This document shows, piece by piece, positions 14,430 through 26,411 of a DNA stretch of 64,000 nt (position 1 is its first letter; every line of letters starts with the position of its first letter). The notes below the pieces were generated by a model. That model saw nothing but the letters and a program-made list of their open reading frames with translations. It was not told where the DNA came from and made no database searches. Origin of the DNA: Trogon surrucura (lineage: Eukaryota > Chordata > Aves > Trogoniformes > Trogonidae); assembly GCA_020746105.1 (NCBI GenBank), contig CM036618.1, positions 43,802,014 through 43,866,013 on the forward strand, in the 5' to 3' direction. Both the position numbers and the translations under genes were made by a program.

Positions 14430-16419
14430 CATAGAATCATAGAATCATAGAATGTTAGGGATTGGAAGGGACCTCAAAAGATCATCAAGTCCAATCCCCC
14501 TGCCAGAGCAGGAATGCCTAGACTATGCCACATAGGAACGTGTCCAGGCAGGTCTTGAATGTCTCCAGAGAAGGAGACTCCACAGCCTCTCTGGGCAGCC
14601 TGTTCCAGGGCTCCGTCACCCTCACTGAGAAGAAGTTTCTTCTCTAGTTTAAGTGGAACCTCTTATGTTCCAATTTCAGCCCATTACCCCTTGTCCTATC
14701 AGTGGTTGTCACCGAGAAGAGTCTGGCTCCATCCTCATGACACTCACCCTTGATATATTTATAAACATTAATGAGGTCACCCCTCAGCCTCCTCTTCTCC
14801 AAACTAAAGAGACCCAGCTCCTTCAGTCTTTTCTCATAAGGGAGATGCTCCACTCCCTTAATCATCCTAGTTGCCCTGTGCTGGACTCTCTCCAGCACTT
14901 CCCTGTCTTTCTTGAACTGAGGGGTCCAGAACTGGACACAGTATTCTAGATGGGGTCTCACCAGGGCAGAGTAGAGGGGAAGGAGAACCTCTCTCGACCT
15001 ACTAACCACCCCCCTTCTAATACACCCCAGGATGCCATTGGCCTTCCTGGCCACAAGGGCACAGTGCTGACTCATGGTCATCCTGCTGTCCACCAAGACT
15101 CCCAGGTCCCTTTCCCCTACACTACTCTCTAATAAGTCATTCCCCAACTTATACTGGAACCTGGGGTTGTTCCTACACAGATGCAAGACCCTACATTTAC
15201 CCTTGTTATATTTCGTTAAATTTTTCCCCGCCCAACCCTCCAGCCTGTCCAGGTCTCGCTGGATGGCAGCACAGCCTTCTGGTGTGTCAGCCACTCCTCC
15301 CAGCTTGGTGTCATCAGCAAACTTGCTGATAGTACTCTCTAGTCCCTCATCCAAGTCATTGATGAATATATTGAATAATACTGGTCCCAGTACCGACCCT
15401 TGAGGCACTCCACTGGATACAGGTCTCCAACCAGACTCCGCCCCATTGACCACAACTCTTTGGCTTCTTCCCCTTAGCCAGTTCACAGTCCACCTCACTA
15501 CCCGAGAGTCTAGACCACACTTCCTCAGTTTAGCAGCAAGGATGCTGTGGGAGACTGTGTCAAATGCTTTACTGAAGTCAAGGTAGACCACATCCACCGC
15601 TCTGCCATCATCTATCCACCTTGTTATGTCCTCATAAAAGGCTATGAGGTTAGTCAAGCACGACTTCCCCTTGGTGAAGCCATGTTGACTGTCTCTAATG
15701 ACCCTCTTATCCCTGATATGCCTTGAGATGGCACCAAGGATAAGTCGTTCCATCACTTTCCCAGGGATGGAGGTGAGGCTGACCGGTCTATAGTTACCCG
15801 GGTCCTCCTTCTTGCCCTTTTTGAAGACTGGAGTGACATTTGCTTCCCTCCAGTCCTCAGGCACCTCTCCCGTCTCCCAAGACTTGGCAAAGATGATGGA
15901 GAGTGGTCTAGCAATGACATCAGCGAGCTCCCTCAGCACCCATGGATGCATCCCGTCTGGACCCATGGATTTATGGATGTCCAGATTGCTTAATTGGTCC
16001 CTAACCCAGTCCTCATCGACTAAAGCAAACTCCTCCACTGCCCTGACTTCCTGTGGGGCCTCAGGGGAACGGGGCTCCTCAGGACAGCCTCCGGCAGAGT
16101 AGACAGAGGCAAAGAAGGAATTCAGTAACTCTGCCTTCTCTGTATCATGTGTCACCAAGGCACCCACCTCATTCATCAGTGGGCCTACATTGCCTCTGGT
16201 CTTAGTTTTATCTGCCACGTATTGGAAAAAGCTCTTCCTGTTGTCCTTGACCCCTCTCGCCAGGTTCAATTCTAGGGAGGTCTTTGCTTTCCTAGTTGCC
16301 TCCCTACACCCTCGGACAACAGCCTTATATTCTTCCCAAGTGGCCAGCCCTGCCTTCCAAGATCTGTAAATTCTCCTCTTGCCCTTGAGCTTACCCAGCA
16401 GATCCCTGTTTAGCCACGC
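14430..16419 (-). mobile_element. Young 5'-truncated CR1 LINE inserted in an LTR
   Basis: About 2-kb CR1 retrotransposon on the minus strand. The 3' end (14430) carries repeated CATAGAAT units, followed inward by the conserved 3' UTR block GGATTGGAAGGGACC (reverse sense of the CCTTCC motif). The 5' end is truncated within ORF2 at about 16419, where homology to the longer CR1 at 31421-34543 stops (near the ...TTAGCCACGC junction). CR1 moves by target-primed reverse transcription, and 5' truncation is its usual outcome. It shares its subfamily with the copies at 41225-41393 and 62519-63348. It lies inside an LTR and is therefore younger than it. Confidence 0.95.
14518..16419 (-). pseudogene. 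CR1 ORF2 fragment, reverse transcriptase, one nonsense codon
   Basis: C-terminal two thirds of CR1 ORF2: end of the linker and the full reverse transcriptase, which would copy CR1 RNA at a nicked target. The reading frame is open from the truncation point ([12 protein letters not shown]) through 16269. Visible RT motifs, in order: [58 protein letters not shown] and catalytic FADDTKLGG, with the two Asp codons at 15310-15315. The frame stops at TAG (14644-14646), where the sister copy at 62.5 kb has TTG (Leu). Beyond it the same frame continues to the normal CR1 stop at 14518-14520. The endonuclease and N-terminus are absent through truncation. It is therefore one point mutation away from an open C-terminus, but not a functional gene. 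Confidence 0.9.
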
Positions 16420-17010
16420 AATAAGTACAACCCAATCCTAAATACACTTCGCTCTCACCAGCCCTCCAATCTTCCTGGCTACCTCCTCCCCCTCCATCAG
16501 TGCAAGGGGGCAGGGGTTGGAGTGTGCAGTCCATACGGCCATTACTCATTGTCTATGGTAGCTCCTTCTTGGAAAAGAGGGCTACTCGCAGCCTCTCCTT
16601 CCTGCCGCTTGATGTCCACCTCACAGGAGGCAATCCTCTTCCTCCTCGTGAGTCTCTCAGGGACATGGATCACTTCGGGCACATTCGGGCTGATGCTCGG
16701 TCTCTTTTCCCTCTTGCATGGGGCTCTGCATGTACCAACGCATCCTGGATGTTCTCGCCACTGTCAGCCCCCTCAGCTGGCCGGCAATCACCTTCCTGCC
16801 ATCTCACCCACCGTGGGCTTCAGGGAAAGGTCCTGTTCTGGCAGCCTTCTTCATCTTCTTCTCCTCTGAGGCTCTTCTCCCACTCTTTTTTCTCAGGGCG
16901 ATGTTCCCTGGTTCTCCTCTCGCGTCCCCTTCCTCCAACAGAAAAACTCCCCAACGTTAAAGACCGGACAGCTCAAAACAAGACAAAACCGAAAGAGAAG
17001 AACAATGCGG

Positions 17011-17050
17011 TTGCCTCTTAAATACCTTAATGACAGAGGTGCTGATTGGT
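17011..17050 (-). promoter_or_regulatory. LTR core promoter remnants (CCAAT and TATA-like)
   Basis: On the minus strand the LTR has CCAATCA (from GATTGGT near 17044-17050) and, about 20 bp downstream, a TATA-like TATTTAAGAGG (from CCTCTTAAATA, 17014-17024). The same CAAT-to-TATTTAAGA spacing recurs in the LTRs at 24788-25971 and 26155-26411. Activity is inferred only. Confidence 0.5.
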
Positions 17051-17166
17051 CTGGCCCTGGCTAGAGACAGATCCAACTCCTACCTGGGCGTGGGGGAGGC
17101 TCTCGAAGCTTCACTCGAGTCTACCCCCACTTTTACAGAAACACCATCAGACTCAAACCCATGACA

Positions 17167-18679
17167 GTTTTATTTTCATCACTTTCACTATTTCACTGAG
17201 GATCTTTTAAAAGTAATATTTGACTATTGTCATTTGACATAAAATGTATCTGAAAGGCACAAATGAAAATGTAGATATATTTAACTGTTTAGAAAAGAAA
17301 AGTTGAAATGGTTGAAAGGAGACAAAATTAAATTTTGGTATACAATTTACTAAAAAGCTACCACTACGGTAAAAAGATAAGCTTGCACTCTACATTATTT
17401 GGTCTGCACAAACATCAGGTAAAAGGTGCATGCACAAGTAGAATGAAAACATCCATAGTTGGAAACAGTGAAACTTACATAATAAAATAAAAATCTTCTT
17501 AGCAATGAGATTCTTATTCATTTTCCACAAGGAAATGGAAAATTCCCATTTAACTCCATATTTAACATAATTAGTTGTGGCAGGAGGATGACCAAAGAGA
17601 CTATGAGGTTATTTTTTAATACCTAGGTCTAGAAATTCATCTCACTGCTCTGCAATCTAACTAGAGGTCACTAAAACTATATAGATATAAGGAATGAATT
17701 CTACAGTTTCTACCTGGATGCACAAGAAATAACTTTGACTCCTATCCTCCTGTCCTGGAAAAGGAACATAAGGAAATGAGAGGTTGAGGTGAGAAGTTTA
17801 TCAAGAAATTCTGAGAATGTCTCACTACTAGGTGATTGAATCCAAGTTACAATATATCAGTCAGATATGTAATCTCCAGATGATTCACCTGATTGGGAGA
17901 GCCTTGCTGATATCAGTCCTTGATAGTAAAGTTGAATAAAGTGAACAGATAAATCAAACAAATTTTCTGTTGAGTGATTTAGAGTTCTGTGGAGAAGCTG
18001 ACAAAGGATGATAGACTCTTATGAAAGTTAAGGGTCATGGATCAACTGGATCAATCACAAGCACTTATATTTTCAGTAAGTAGTAAATAGATGCATGATA
18101 TGCTTGTTCACATTGAAAAGAGATGGTTTTGGAGTGAAATTTAATATAATATCTAAATTAATACAAGTTCTTGTGACTGAAATCTGAATCGGTACTAAAT
18201 ACAGCTCTGGTAATTATTTGATTTAATGTTTTGATTTCTAAAAAAGGCCAGGTATACAAATATTGATTGAAAATTGTTTAAAAAATCAGAAATAATTTTG
18301 AAAAAAAGAAGAAATTGTATTACAGTTTGGAATTTTAAATTCTTATTTTTAAGTAAAATCACTTTTTTCTTTCTGTATGGATAACATTTTTTTTTCTTTT
18401 TTTATCATTTTTTAGCATTATTTTGAGGCAATAAAAACTATTTGTCTTCAGTTCGGATAATATATTTACTTTTCTTATATATTATTATGGCATTTTTCAG
18501 AAGAGATGAAGTCCCAACAAGTTACCAATGAACAAATTATAAGTTTTGTGCTAGAGGAAAGTTTAGAGCTCCCTGGGATAAAAAATACCAAGTATTTACA
18601 TTTGTACAATGACAAGAATACTTGTGTATGTTCAGGTGTTACAATAAAGATATCAAATTCCTGACACAAACTTTTCTTA
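17167..18679. other. AT-rich non-coding DNA
   Basis: Unique sequence. Only short A/T runs (18290-18420) and no frame longer than about 65 codons. Nothing recognised. Confidence 0.5.
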
Positions 18680-18792
18680 AAATCATGGAATCATAGAATG
18701 GTTTGGTTTGGAAGGGACTTTAAAGATCACCTAATTCCAACTTCCCTGACATAGACAGGATCAACCATCACTAGGCCAGGTTACTCAGAATG
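18680..18792 (-). mobile_element. CR1 3'-end fragment
   Basis: Begins AATCATGGAATCATAGAATG, then GGTTTGGAAGGGACTTTAAAGATCA, then a CCAACTTCCCTGACAT-like block: the CR1 3' UTR in reverse orientation, about 110 bp. Divergence suggests an older subfamily than the 14.4-kb copy. Confidence 0.85.
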
Positions 18793-21700
18793 GCAGATCA
18801 CTGTTCTTCAGATCAATACTCAAAAGTCTATTACTAAAATGAACATTGTGTTTCAGCAATTGTTCTCAAAAGCTATTCTGACATTGATTTTTTCTTTATT
18901 AAGCAACAGAGAGGTGACTTAATTGGTTGTTTCAGATCCTCCCAAGTCAGTTTGTCTTCATTGACAGAACTAAGAGTTATGAGGAGTTAATGGAAAATAT
19001 ACTAAGAACAACATTGCATTTTTTTAATTTAGTTTTTAATTAATTGAAAAATGAGAGGACAGTAATGCAGCAGAAAAACCCTTTCATGCTTGGTTAGAAC
19101 AAGGAAGTGTTGTGGATACAGGTACTGCGGGAATTTTGGCTATTTTCCACTGAAAGTTGACTAAAAGTTTCTGCTAACATCAATACTTTAATGAAGGATC
19201 AAAGGTGTGTTCAGAATTAAGATCACTGGGCAATAAGATTTCCACTGGAAACAGAACAAGGGTAGCTGATACTGTTCAACAGTCAGATGCAGCTAATAGT
19301 GATGCAACGTTTTTAAGGTTGAGTAAGCATCTCAGTTTGTATATGTGATATATGGATCCAGTGGAGAACAAACTCTCAATTACACAAGAAAGATTGGTAT
19401 TTCTTCCGTTGTGTGTTGTTTGCATCCCAGTGCGCCAGCAGCTGGATTGTGGATAAGATTTAAAGTGTTATTCCTACATTAAAACAATAATACAATGAAA
19501 ACAGTAATAGATACTGACTGATTTAGCACTGCAGGACAAATCTTTGTTTCTGGTGACCACTGGAATTACAAAATAAATAGAAAACAAGCTGATAAAAGCA
19601 CAAAACCCCAACCCTCATATTTTTCATTATTGTTTTTTTTAAGTACATAGAAACTGCATTTCTTCAGAACAAACACCAACAAGTTTCATTTTGTGTGAAA
19701 CACAGAACTGCAAGTAGTGTGATTAAATTAATATTCAGAAACTTGTTGAGCTTTACTTTATTTTACAAATGTGGATCTGCTTGAGAAACACAAGGGACTA
19801 AGTAAACACCTGCAAAAATGAATCAGCGTGCTCTGTGTGTGCTTGCAGATAGTAATTTGACACGTTGCCTCATTGAGATATAAATAAGACAGATAACCCA
19901 ATTAGATGTTTTTTCCAAACATAATGATAAAAACTGTGCTTTTTCCTTTGCACCTGGCTTTGAGCTGTTGCAATATGACTCAAGTCATATTTTCAAGTTT
20001 TGCTTCCTAACGGTGAAGAATAGAACCTTAAATTTTACATAGAAGGTTAGATTAACATCTGATCTGCTGACTCCAAAACCTAGATTTTGTTTAAAAAAAA
20101 AAAAAGGAAAAGAAAAAAAAAGGAAAAATAACAGAACAAAACAGAGAACCTACAGAAGACCAGTTTCAAAGAAAACCCCCCACAAACAGCCAATCACAAA
20201 TTGCAACCTCCTTACTCTGCATGTATGAGAGACTGGAAATCTGCCAGCAACAGAGGGAGGATGCAGACAGGTAGTGTAGCCTCACCAAGATCTCCATAGT
20301 TTGCTCATAAGAAATTATTGCTAAAATAATTCCTCTTAATCTGGCTTTCTATTTTGATAGCTGAGTGCTTAAAATCATTGTAGCCATGAAGCAAGCAGCC
20401 GAACTACTTTATACAGTATAAAGCAAGATTATGTGCAGAAATGTAAGTTGTCTTAAGACTCATTAGCCCTTCAGAGGCAAGCTGGGATGATTTAGACAAT
20501 TGGTATTGCCACGCAGAGTTGAATGGGTCTCAAGGTTTTTACATGGAGGACCACCAAAAACATGAATATTTAACACAGCAGCTGAGCAACAGTAATCTCA
20601 ATGTCTTTGTAGACGTGTCTGCATAATCCTTTAGTCTGAATTAAGACTGTTCTGAAGTGAATTTCACAACTGTTACTCTACTTTTGTTCAAATTGCTTTT
20701 AAGATGTAAATAGTCGTTGTTTTTTCTACTTATTCATACCATTTTTTATGACACATGTTATCTCCCTTCATAGCTCTGCTTCGTTTTGCCACACCGTAGC
20801 ATAGGAATGTTTCACATTTATTAATATGGATTAAATTTAGATTTTTATTCCATTGTTGCCAGTAGTCCAATTTAAGAAAAAAAATTTCTCTAAGTTCAGT
20901 ACTGATGTTCATCACAACTAGTTTGTGTTTCTGATGCTGTAAGCCATTGGGTGGACTATGCTGATCTTCTGGTAGGTCATCAGTCCTTCCAACAGGCGGA
21001 CACTGAGATGTACCCTGAAGATTCCTGGTTGGAAACATTTTTAATTAATGAATCATTGCCTAGCTAAACCCTGCAGTTATAATATGTTAAAATTAGCAGT
21101 TAAATGTTTAGAAGATGTTTTAAATTGTGGTTTGGTATTTCCAGAATATTTTACATTCTGGTTTCTCAGAAAGGTAAGACCTCAGTTCAGAGGTTCAGAA
21201 GGGGGAATAAAACCTTTCTTCTCTTTCTCAGGAGACCAGCGATCAATCATCCAAATTTCATTCTCTGCACATCTGAGATCATCTCCTTGTTTTCCCTGAG
21301 TTCATTTGGAAAATACACTAACCACCTTATTATAAGGTGGTTTAAACCTGATTCTCTCAGACTCTTGTCACTACTTGTTACTACTTCTTCATGACAAGTC
21401 AAAAAAATATTTTAGATAGAACAATGCACTCTGGTAAACCTTGAACTGGGAGATTTTTCATTTGTTTTACCTGGAAAAAAAAAAAAGGAAGAAAAAAAAT
21501 GGAAAACCAACAAGGTTTTGTGAGAGAAAATGTTTTGATCTCTCTTGTTTTTTGCTGTTACTGTTCTCTTATTCATCAGCTAAGCTAAAACAAAATAGGA
21601 AGTCATTTATTTTTATAATGTATTCTTAACCTCTATTCTTGGCTCTTTTGTCTGAGCTTTACTGGTCTTTGCTGGGGTCTTGTCACCACACAGTGCCTTA

Positions 21701-24700
21701 CTGGGGAAGTAAAATACAAACAGTCTGACATTTGCACCATCGTTCTGTGACACATCAGTATTTATAATATCCGTAACAGAATATTTTGTGGTGTACTCTC
21801 AGTCTGGGGGTTATTTTGTGCTGGCAGTTGCTCTTTATTCCTTAATTCCATGATATGCAGGAGATCCCCAGAAACTATTGCTCTTCTAAAACTATGTCAG
21901 TGTTAAAGCACTTACAATAAACTGAACAGCAAAATGCTATACTAGTTCCAAGTATGCACACCAGGGTTCCTTGAGCAATCAAACTTGCTGAAATTAAAGG
22001 TCAAGAGATCAGGACTGTAACTTTAAGCAACCCTGGGGAAGGCAACAATCTTCCACCTTTGTTGTATTATGCAAGCTGCCCGTGATCACAGAACTTGAAA
22101 AACAGCTATCAGATCACAGGATCTTTTCAGAGCTAGTAGCACCTGCAGTTAGGAACAAAAGAATTCACAAAACCCCCTTTCATAAAGGGAGGCGGGCTCG
22201 TAGTTCATTGTGCTACTCTGGTAAATGTGTGCACAGTAATCTCTAGAAGAAGACTACATTATGGACACTAATATTTTGTATTGAATCCTTTTCATGATTC
22301 AGGTTGTCAGACGAGGAAGTAGCAAATTGATTTATTGAAAAACAAAAAAAACCCCCAAATTCCAGAACACTGAAAGGATTTTGCATTTTAAAGACAGCAT
22401 TTATTAAGGAACAGGCAGCAGACTAAAAGGAATGACAGAACATAATACAAGGCAAAAAGGTAGTATTAGCTATCATTTTAGAATTAAAGATGAAAAAGAC
22501 AAAATATGCCTAAAATGTGTTGTGACTTTCCTAATCCTGTCTGATTATAGAGTACTTATACTGGATTTTACTGGGGAATAATGAGAACCAGATATGAATA
22601 CTCAGCCTAAAAGTGTTGAGAATAACCAACACCAGTCACTGATATCCTTAGGCTAAATACGTGCTGTATGTAATGCAGTTGATTCTAAAAGTAGTACATA
22701 CTCCTGCTCAGTGGTATATTGTTGTCTACACTAGCATTTTAGCTTTAATCAGAACTGCAGTTTTCACTCAGCTCTCCTGATAATCCTACTTACTACTTGT
22801 TATTGCACATATGAATTAACATGGGCTCAGAGATCACAACCTGGGTTCCTTTCTAATGAAATTAAACCAAAAGATGTGCTCCACGAGTGCACCTAAATAC
22901 TCTCTGTCTGCTAATAGATATCAGTCCCTGGGAACGGACTAGGATAAAATGAAATTAAATTCACCCAAGTGTGTACAGTATACATATCAAATCTCCAGCA
23001 TTAACTGCTTTGTTCAACACTTGTTCCTTTTGCAGCGCTAATGTAGATGCTATATCTGCATTCTCCTTTACTCCATGCAGTTTGCAGTGTCCAATGTTTC
23101 TCACAAACTAAGGCAGGTGAAGCTCAGACTACTTACAGATCTCATCAGCTTTGCTGCATGATGAAATCAGGGATGATTTATTAATCCACCTGATGTCAAG
23201 CATGTCATAGCGCTCAATGTAAATGGAGAAGGCATTGGTGCCCTGGGTTGAACATCACAAACAGCACAAGTTTAAGCATATACTCAAAAAACTTTACAGA
23301 CCCAGGATTCCTCCCTTTATGTTCTCCAAAGACCACTGAAACGTTTTCTTAAGTATAGGATTATCTACACTGGTTGAAATTATGTATAACAATGGGTCAT
23401 ATCTGTGCTTGTAATGCGCTGTAGAGAACCTCGTCTGTAACAAAGCACTTAAATTATACGTGTATGTTATTAATTATATGTGGTACACAGAGCCTCCACA
23501 CTATTATCATATTATTTTGTTTTTCAGAGAGTTTTGTGATCAAACTGAACATCTGAACCCCAAATAAAAAAAAAAAATTATGACATAAATTCAGTTTTGG
23601 AGGAGGTGACTCAATCACAAAATGTATAGGAGTAACTGACAGAAGTACTGGAGCACACAGTATAGGTTTTACTGCATTAAGATTCTTTAGAGCTATGTGT
23701 GGCACGTGGTAAACTGAAGAATTGTATAATATTCTGTTAAGGTCAAAGGTGTGAACTACAGGTTGATTTCACATGGCAGACTTTCCCAGCACTGAAACAA
23801 TGCAGGCCCTGTTTATATGTCCAACAAACATATTTAAAGTAGTGGTTGTTAACTGACACCTGAACAGTTCTAGTATCCAGCGAAACTTAGTACAAAGGTG
23901 TCCAGTGGCAAATTATTCCCATGTGTCCACTGACCCAAGAGATCTGGTTTTCATCCTTTCAGCTATCTATCCCACCATCTGCCTGTCCAAGGTCATTGAC
24001 TAATTCAGTGTGTAGTCATCAAAAAATGCTGGTAAATGGACCTTACTAATGTAAGAATTAGTTGTTCTTGCTTTTAATGACTGGACTGAAAGATACCAGG
24101 TATTTTTGTGGTCTTTTTTATTTACCACTGAAGACTGCTATATACAACTTGACGAAAGAGGGTATTCTATGATTAATACTCTCTTTTCTCCTTCCAGCCC
24201 TACTCTCTCGGAAAAGGCAAGGATATTATTTCACACCATATGGTAGTCACCGTAAATGTTGTTCTTGTTTCTCAAGGTTAATTTTACAAACAGTAGTGCA
24301 TTTTTTTAAGGCTTTTCCAGGATGTTGAGGTATTAAACTTCTTCATCTGGGCCTGTGTTGTTGTATTGAATACTGCTCCTAGGAGAACAGGGATGGGAAG
24401 AGATTAGTTAGTTCTTGTGTAAATGCCAGATCTGTTTGAGGAGAAACCAGGTTCAGTGTCTTCACTTGGGAGCAGACATCAGTACTCTTCTTAGCTTTGT
24501 TTCCCACTCCTGGTCTGTTACACCAGTCCTGTTAATGTTCCCAGCACCTCACTGACACTTCTCTGCAGAAGTGGAGAAAAGGACATGATAAAATGGTGAG
24601 AACAGGGATGATAACATGATCAAAATTCGATACAGGACAACAAAATAAAATGGAAGTCGATGAAGGCAAAAAGCCAGCTTAGTACTTCCATTACTACACC

Positions 24701-24787
24701 CCATCACTGCCATACAGAAAGCATTGCAGAACTGACAGTTCTACATGGTGAAACTGACTGAACTACAACTGCGTTTTTCTTTCCCCA
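18793..24787. other. 6 kb of AT-rich non-coding DNA
   Basis: No recognisable gene or transposon. Purine-rich A tracts occur at 20090-20130, 21476-21500 and 23565-23578. A short perfect hairpin at 21320-21342 is listed separately. All frames are short and lack domain signatures. Confidence 0.5.
21320..21342. repeat. Perfect 10-bp inverted repeat, 3-nt loop
   Basis: AACCACCTTA, loop TTA, TAAGGTGGTT. The stem is perfectly paired but does not extend further on either side. It is too short for a miRNA precursor and could be a chance palindrome or cruciform-prone site. Confidence 0.6.
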
Positions 24788-24970
24788 TGTCGTGGGTTGA
24801 CCCTGGCCGGCCGCCAGGTACCCACACAGCCGCTCACTCACTCCCCCCTTCACTACTGAACAGGGGGAGAAAATATCTCCAAGGGCTCAGGGTTTGAGAT
24901 AAGGACAGGGAGATCACCCTCATTTACCGTCCCGGGCAAAACAGACTCAGTTTTGGGGAAATTAGGTACA

Positions 24971-24976
24971 TTTATT
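24971..24976 (-). promoter_or_regulatory. LTR polyadenylation signal AATAAA
   Basis: TTTATT on the plus strand is AATAAA in the LTR's sense. It lies about 180 bp before the LTR 3' end, where an R-region poly(A) signal is expected. Confidence 0.55.
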
Positions 24977-25773
24977 AAAAGAACTAATCAGAGAGGAGTA
25001 GTGAGAAGTAAGAAAGAGCAAACAAATCTTAAACAGAACACCTTCCCCCCATCCCTCCCTTCTTCCCCGGCTTAGCATCAATCCCGGTTTCTCCACCTCC
25101 TCCCCCCGAGCGGCACAGGGGGACAGGGAATGGGGGTTGCGGTCAGTTCATCCGACGTTGGTTCCACCGCTTCTTCATTCCGGGGGAGGACTCTTCACTC
25201 TTCCCCAGGGCCACTGTGGGGTCCCTCTCACGGGAGACAAGCTTCACGCTCTCTTCTCCGCGTGAGTCGTCCCACGAAGGGCAATTCATTACAAACTGCC
25301 CAACGCGAGACACCTCACGAGGGGCAGCCCACCCCTCGTGAGTCTGAGGCGCAGTCCTTCGGGGGAAACTGCTCCAGCGTGAGCCACCCACAACGTCCCA
25401 AAAGTCCCACCAGCCAACCTGCTCCAGCGTGGGCATTCCCTCTTCCACGGGCTACAGGTTCTGGCAGCAACTTGCTCTGACGTGGGCTCCCCACGGGCTA
25501 CAGTCCCCTTTCAGGCATCCACCCACACGGCGTGGAGTCCTCGGTGGACATCTACGCGGTGATCCTCACGGTGGACTTCTGCACCTCGCCCATGGGCTGC
25601 AGGGGGACAACCCGCTTCACCATGGTCTTCACCACGGACCCGGGGGACTCCTTCTGCTCCGGCGCCTGGAGCTCATCCTCCCCCCTCCTCCTTCTTCACT
25701 GACCTTGGTGTCTGCACAGACTCTCACTCCTCCATCTCTGTGCCAGCTGTTATGGCGCAGTTCTTTTTCCCGT

Positions 25774-25783
25774 TCTTAAATAT
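25774..25783 (-). promoter_or_regulatory. LTR TATA-like box
   Basis: Minus strand reads CATATTTAAGAA, about 190 bp inside the LTR 5' end. The same element is present in the inverted relative at 26339-26350, and a related TATTTAAGAGG lies in the split LTR at about 17014-17024. The shared position supports a core promoter function in the ancestral LTR. Confidence 0.5.
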
Positions 25784-26154
25784 GTTTTTCACAGAGGCGT
25801 TCCTCTCCTATCACCTTACTGATAGGCTCAGCCTTGGCCAGCGGCGGGTCCCTCTTTGTAGTCGGCTGGCATTGGCTCTATCAATCTTGGGGAGCTTCTA
25901 GCAGCTTCTTACAGAAGCCACCCTGCAGCTCCCCCCCCGCCGCTGAAATCTGGCCAGGCCAAACCAAAACACCCCAAAATTATTATTTTAGCCACCTAAT
26001 ATTCAAATTAACTCATGATGCTATTAATTTTTATGGGGAAAGGATCACTGTATCTACACTCCTGTTATAGTCTGGGTGTCACCACTGGTTGTCACCACTT
26101 GCCATGTGTTGGTTGTCATCATGAAGCAACATTATAATACAAGAACTGAAATTC

Positions 26155-26411
26155 TGTATTGGGTTTGCCTGGACAGATTTTGGTACCAGGGGGGCTCTGG
26201 GGGTGGCCTCTGCAAGAAGCTGCTAGAAACTTCCCCTAAGTCTGACAGAGTCAATGCCAGCCGGCTCCAAAGGCGGACCCGTCGCTGGCCAAGGCTGAGC
26301 CTATCCGTAATGATAGGATAGGAACGCCTCTGTGAAAACATATTTAAGAAACAGGGAAAAAAGAACTGTTCTGTACAACAACTGACAGAGAAGCAGAGAA
26401 GTGAGAAGAGG
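26155..26411 (+). mobile_element. LTR fragment (5' end only), inverted to neighbour
   Basis: Starts TGTATTGGGTTTGCCTGG and continues with GAAGCTGCTAGAAACTTCCCC, GCCAATGCCAGCCGGCTCC-like and CGCCTCTGTGAAAACATATT blocks. All match, in order, the 5' portion (U3) of the minus-strand LTR at 24788-25971, but on the opposite strand. Homology stops near 26411, leaving about 257 bp. The 183 bp between the two LTRs (25972-26154) contains short GTCACCAC/GTTGTCA repeats and is otherwise unrecognised. Confidence 0.8.

Larger units (their letters stand above)
14203..17166 (-). mobile_element. Endogenous retrovirus LTR, split by a CR1 insertion
   Basis: LTR in two pieces, 14203-14429 (3' part) and 16420-17166 (5' part), separated by a CR1. 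Read on the minus strand it starts TGTCATGGGTTTGAG (17166 downward) and ends near CAAGACA at 14203. Both pieces align in order with the solo LTR at 24788-25971: the left piece shares the GGGAGAAAAT ... GGCTCAAGGGTTTGAG block, and the right piece shares the block around CACCTCCTCCCCC ... GGGGCAGGGG. Flanks are GTTTTT (14197-14202) and GTTTTA (17167-17172), a plausible 6-bp target duplication with one mismatch. No retroviral gene is present, so it is a solo LTR. The family name is not assigned. Confidence 0.75.
24788..25971 (-). mobile_element. Solo endogenous retrovirus LTR, 1184 bp
   Basis: On the plus strand it begins TGTCGTGGGTTGACCC and ends AAACCAAAACA, so on the minus strand it runs TGTTTTGG ... 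CGACA with canonical TG...CA-type ends. Flanks are CCCCA at 24783-24787 and CCCCA at 25972-25976, a 5-bp target duplication. No retroviral coding sequence adjoins it, so this is a solo LTR left by recombination between two LTRs. It is markedly more GC-rich than its surroundings and contains long spurious frames. The family matches a widespread avian LTR I recognise by its ends and by the AAGAAGCTGCTAGAAGCT block; I cannot assign a Repbase name or class. A 5-bp duplication would fit an ERVL-like integrase, though a 6-bp duplication with one mismatch is not excluded. Confidence 0.85.

Noticed and set aside
14559..16102. Plus-strand frames opposite the 14.4-kb CR1 (and similar ones opposite the 31.4-, 44-, 54- and 62.5-kb CR1 copies)
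   Set aside because: Antisense shadows of reverse transcriptase coding sequence; the same shadow peptides recur wherever a CR1 lies in the opposite orientation.
16500..17021. Plus-strand 173-codon GC-rich frame (and overlapping 115- and 80-codon frames)
   Set aside because: Lies on the antisense strand of the LTR at 14203-17166. The peptides are low-complexity Ser/Pro/Leu with no domain; the openness follows from the GC-rich LTR composition.
21320..21342. miRNA hairpin
   Set aside because: The stem is only 10 bp and does not extend; miRNA precursors need a stem of roughly 22 bp or more.
25130..25779. Overlapping 116-, 116- and 101-codon frames on both strands
   Set aside because: All are inside the GC-rich solo LTR (24788-25971). 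Several frames being open at once on both strands is a composition effect.
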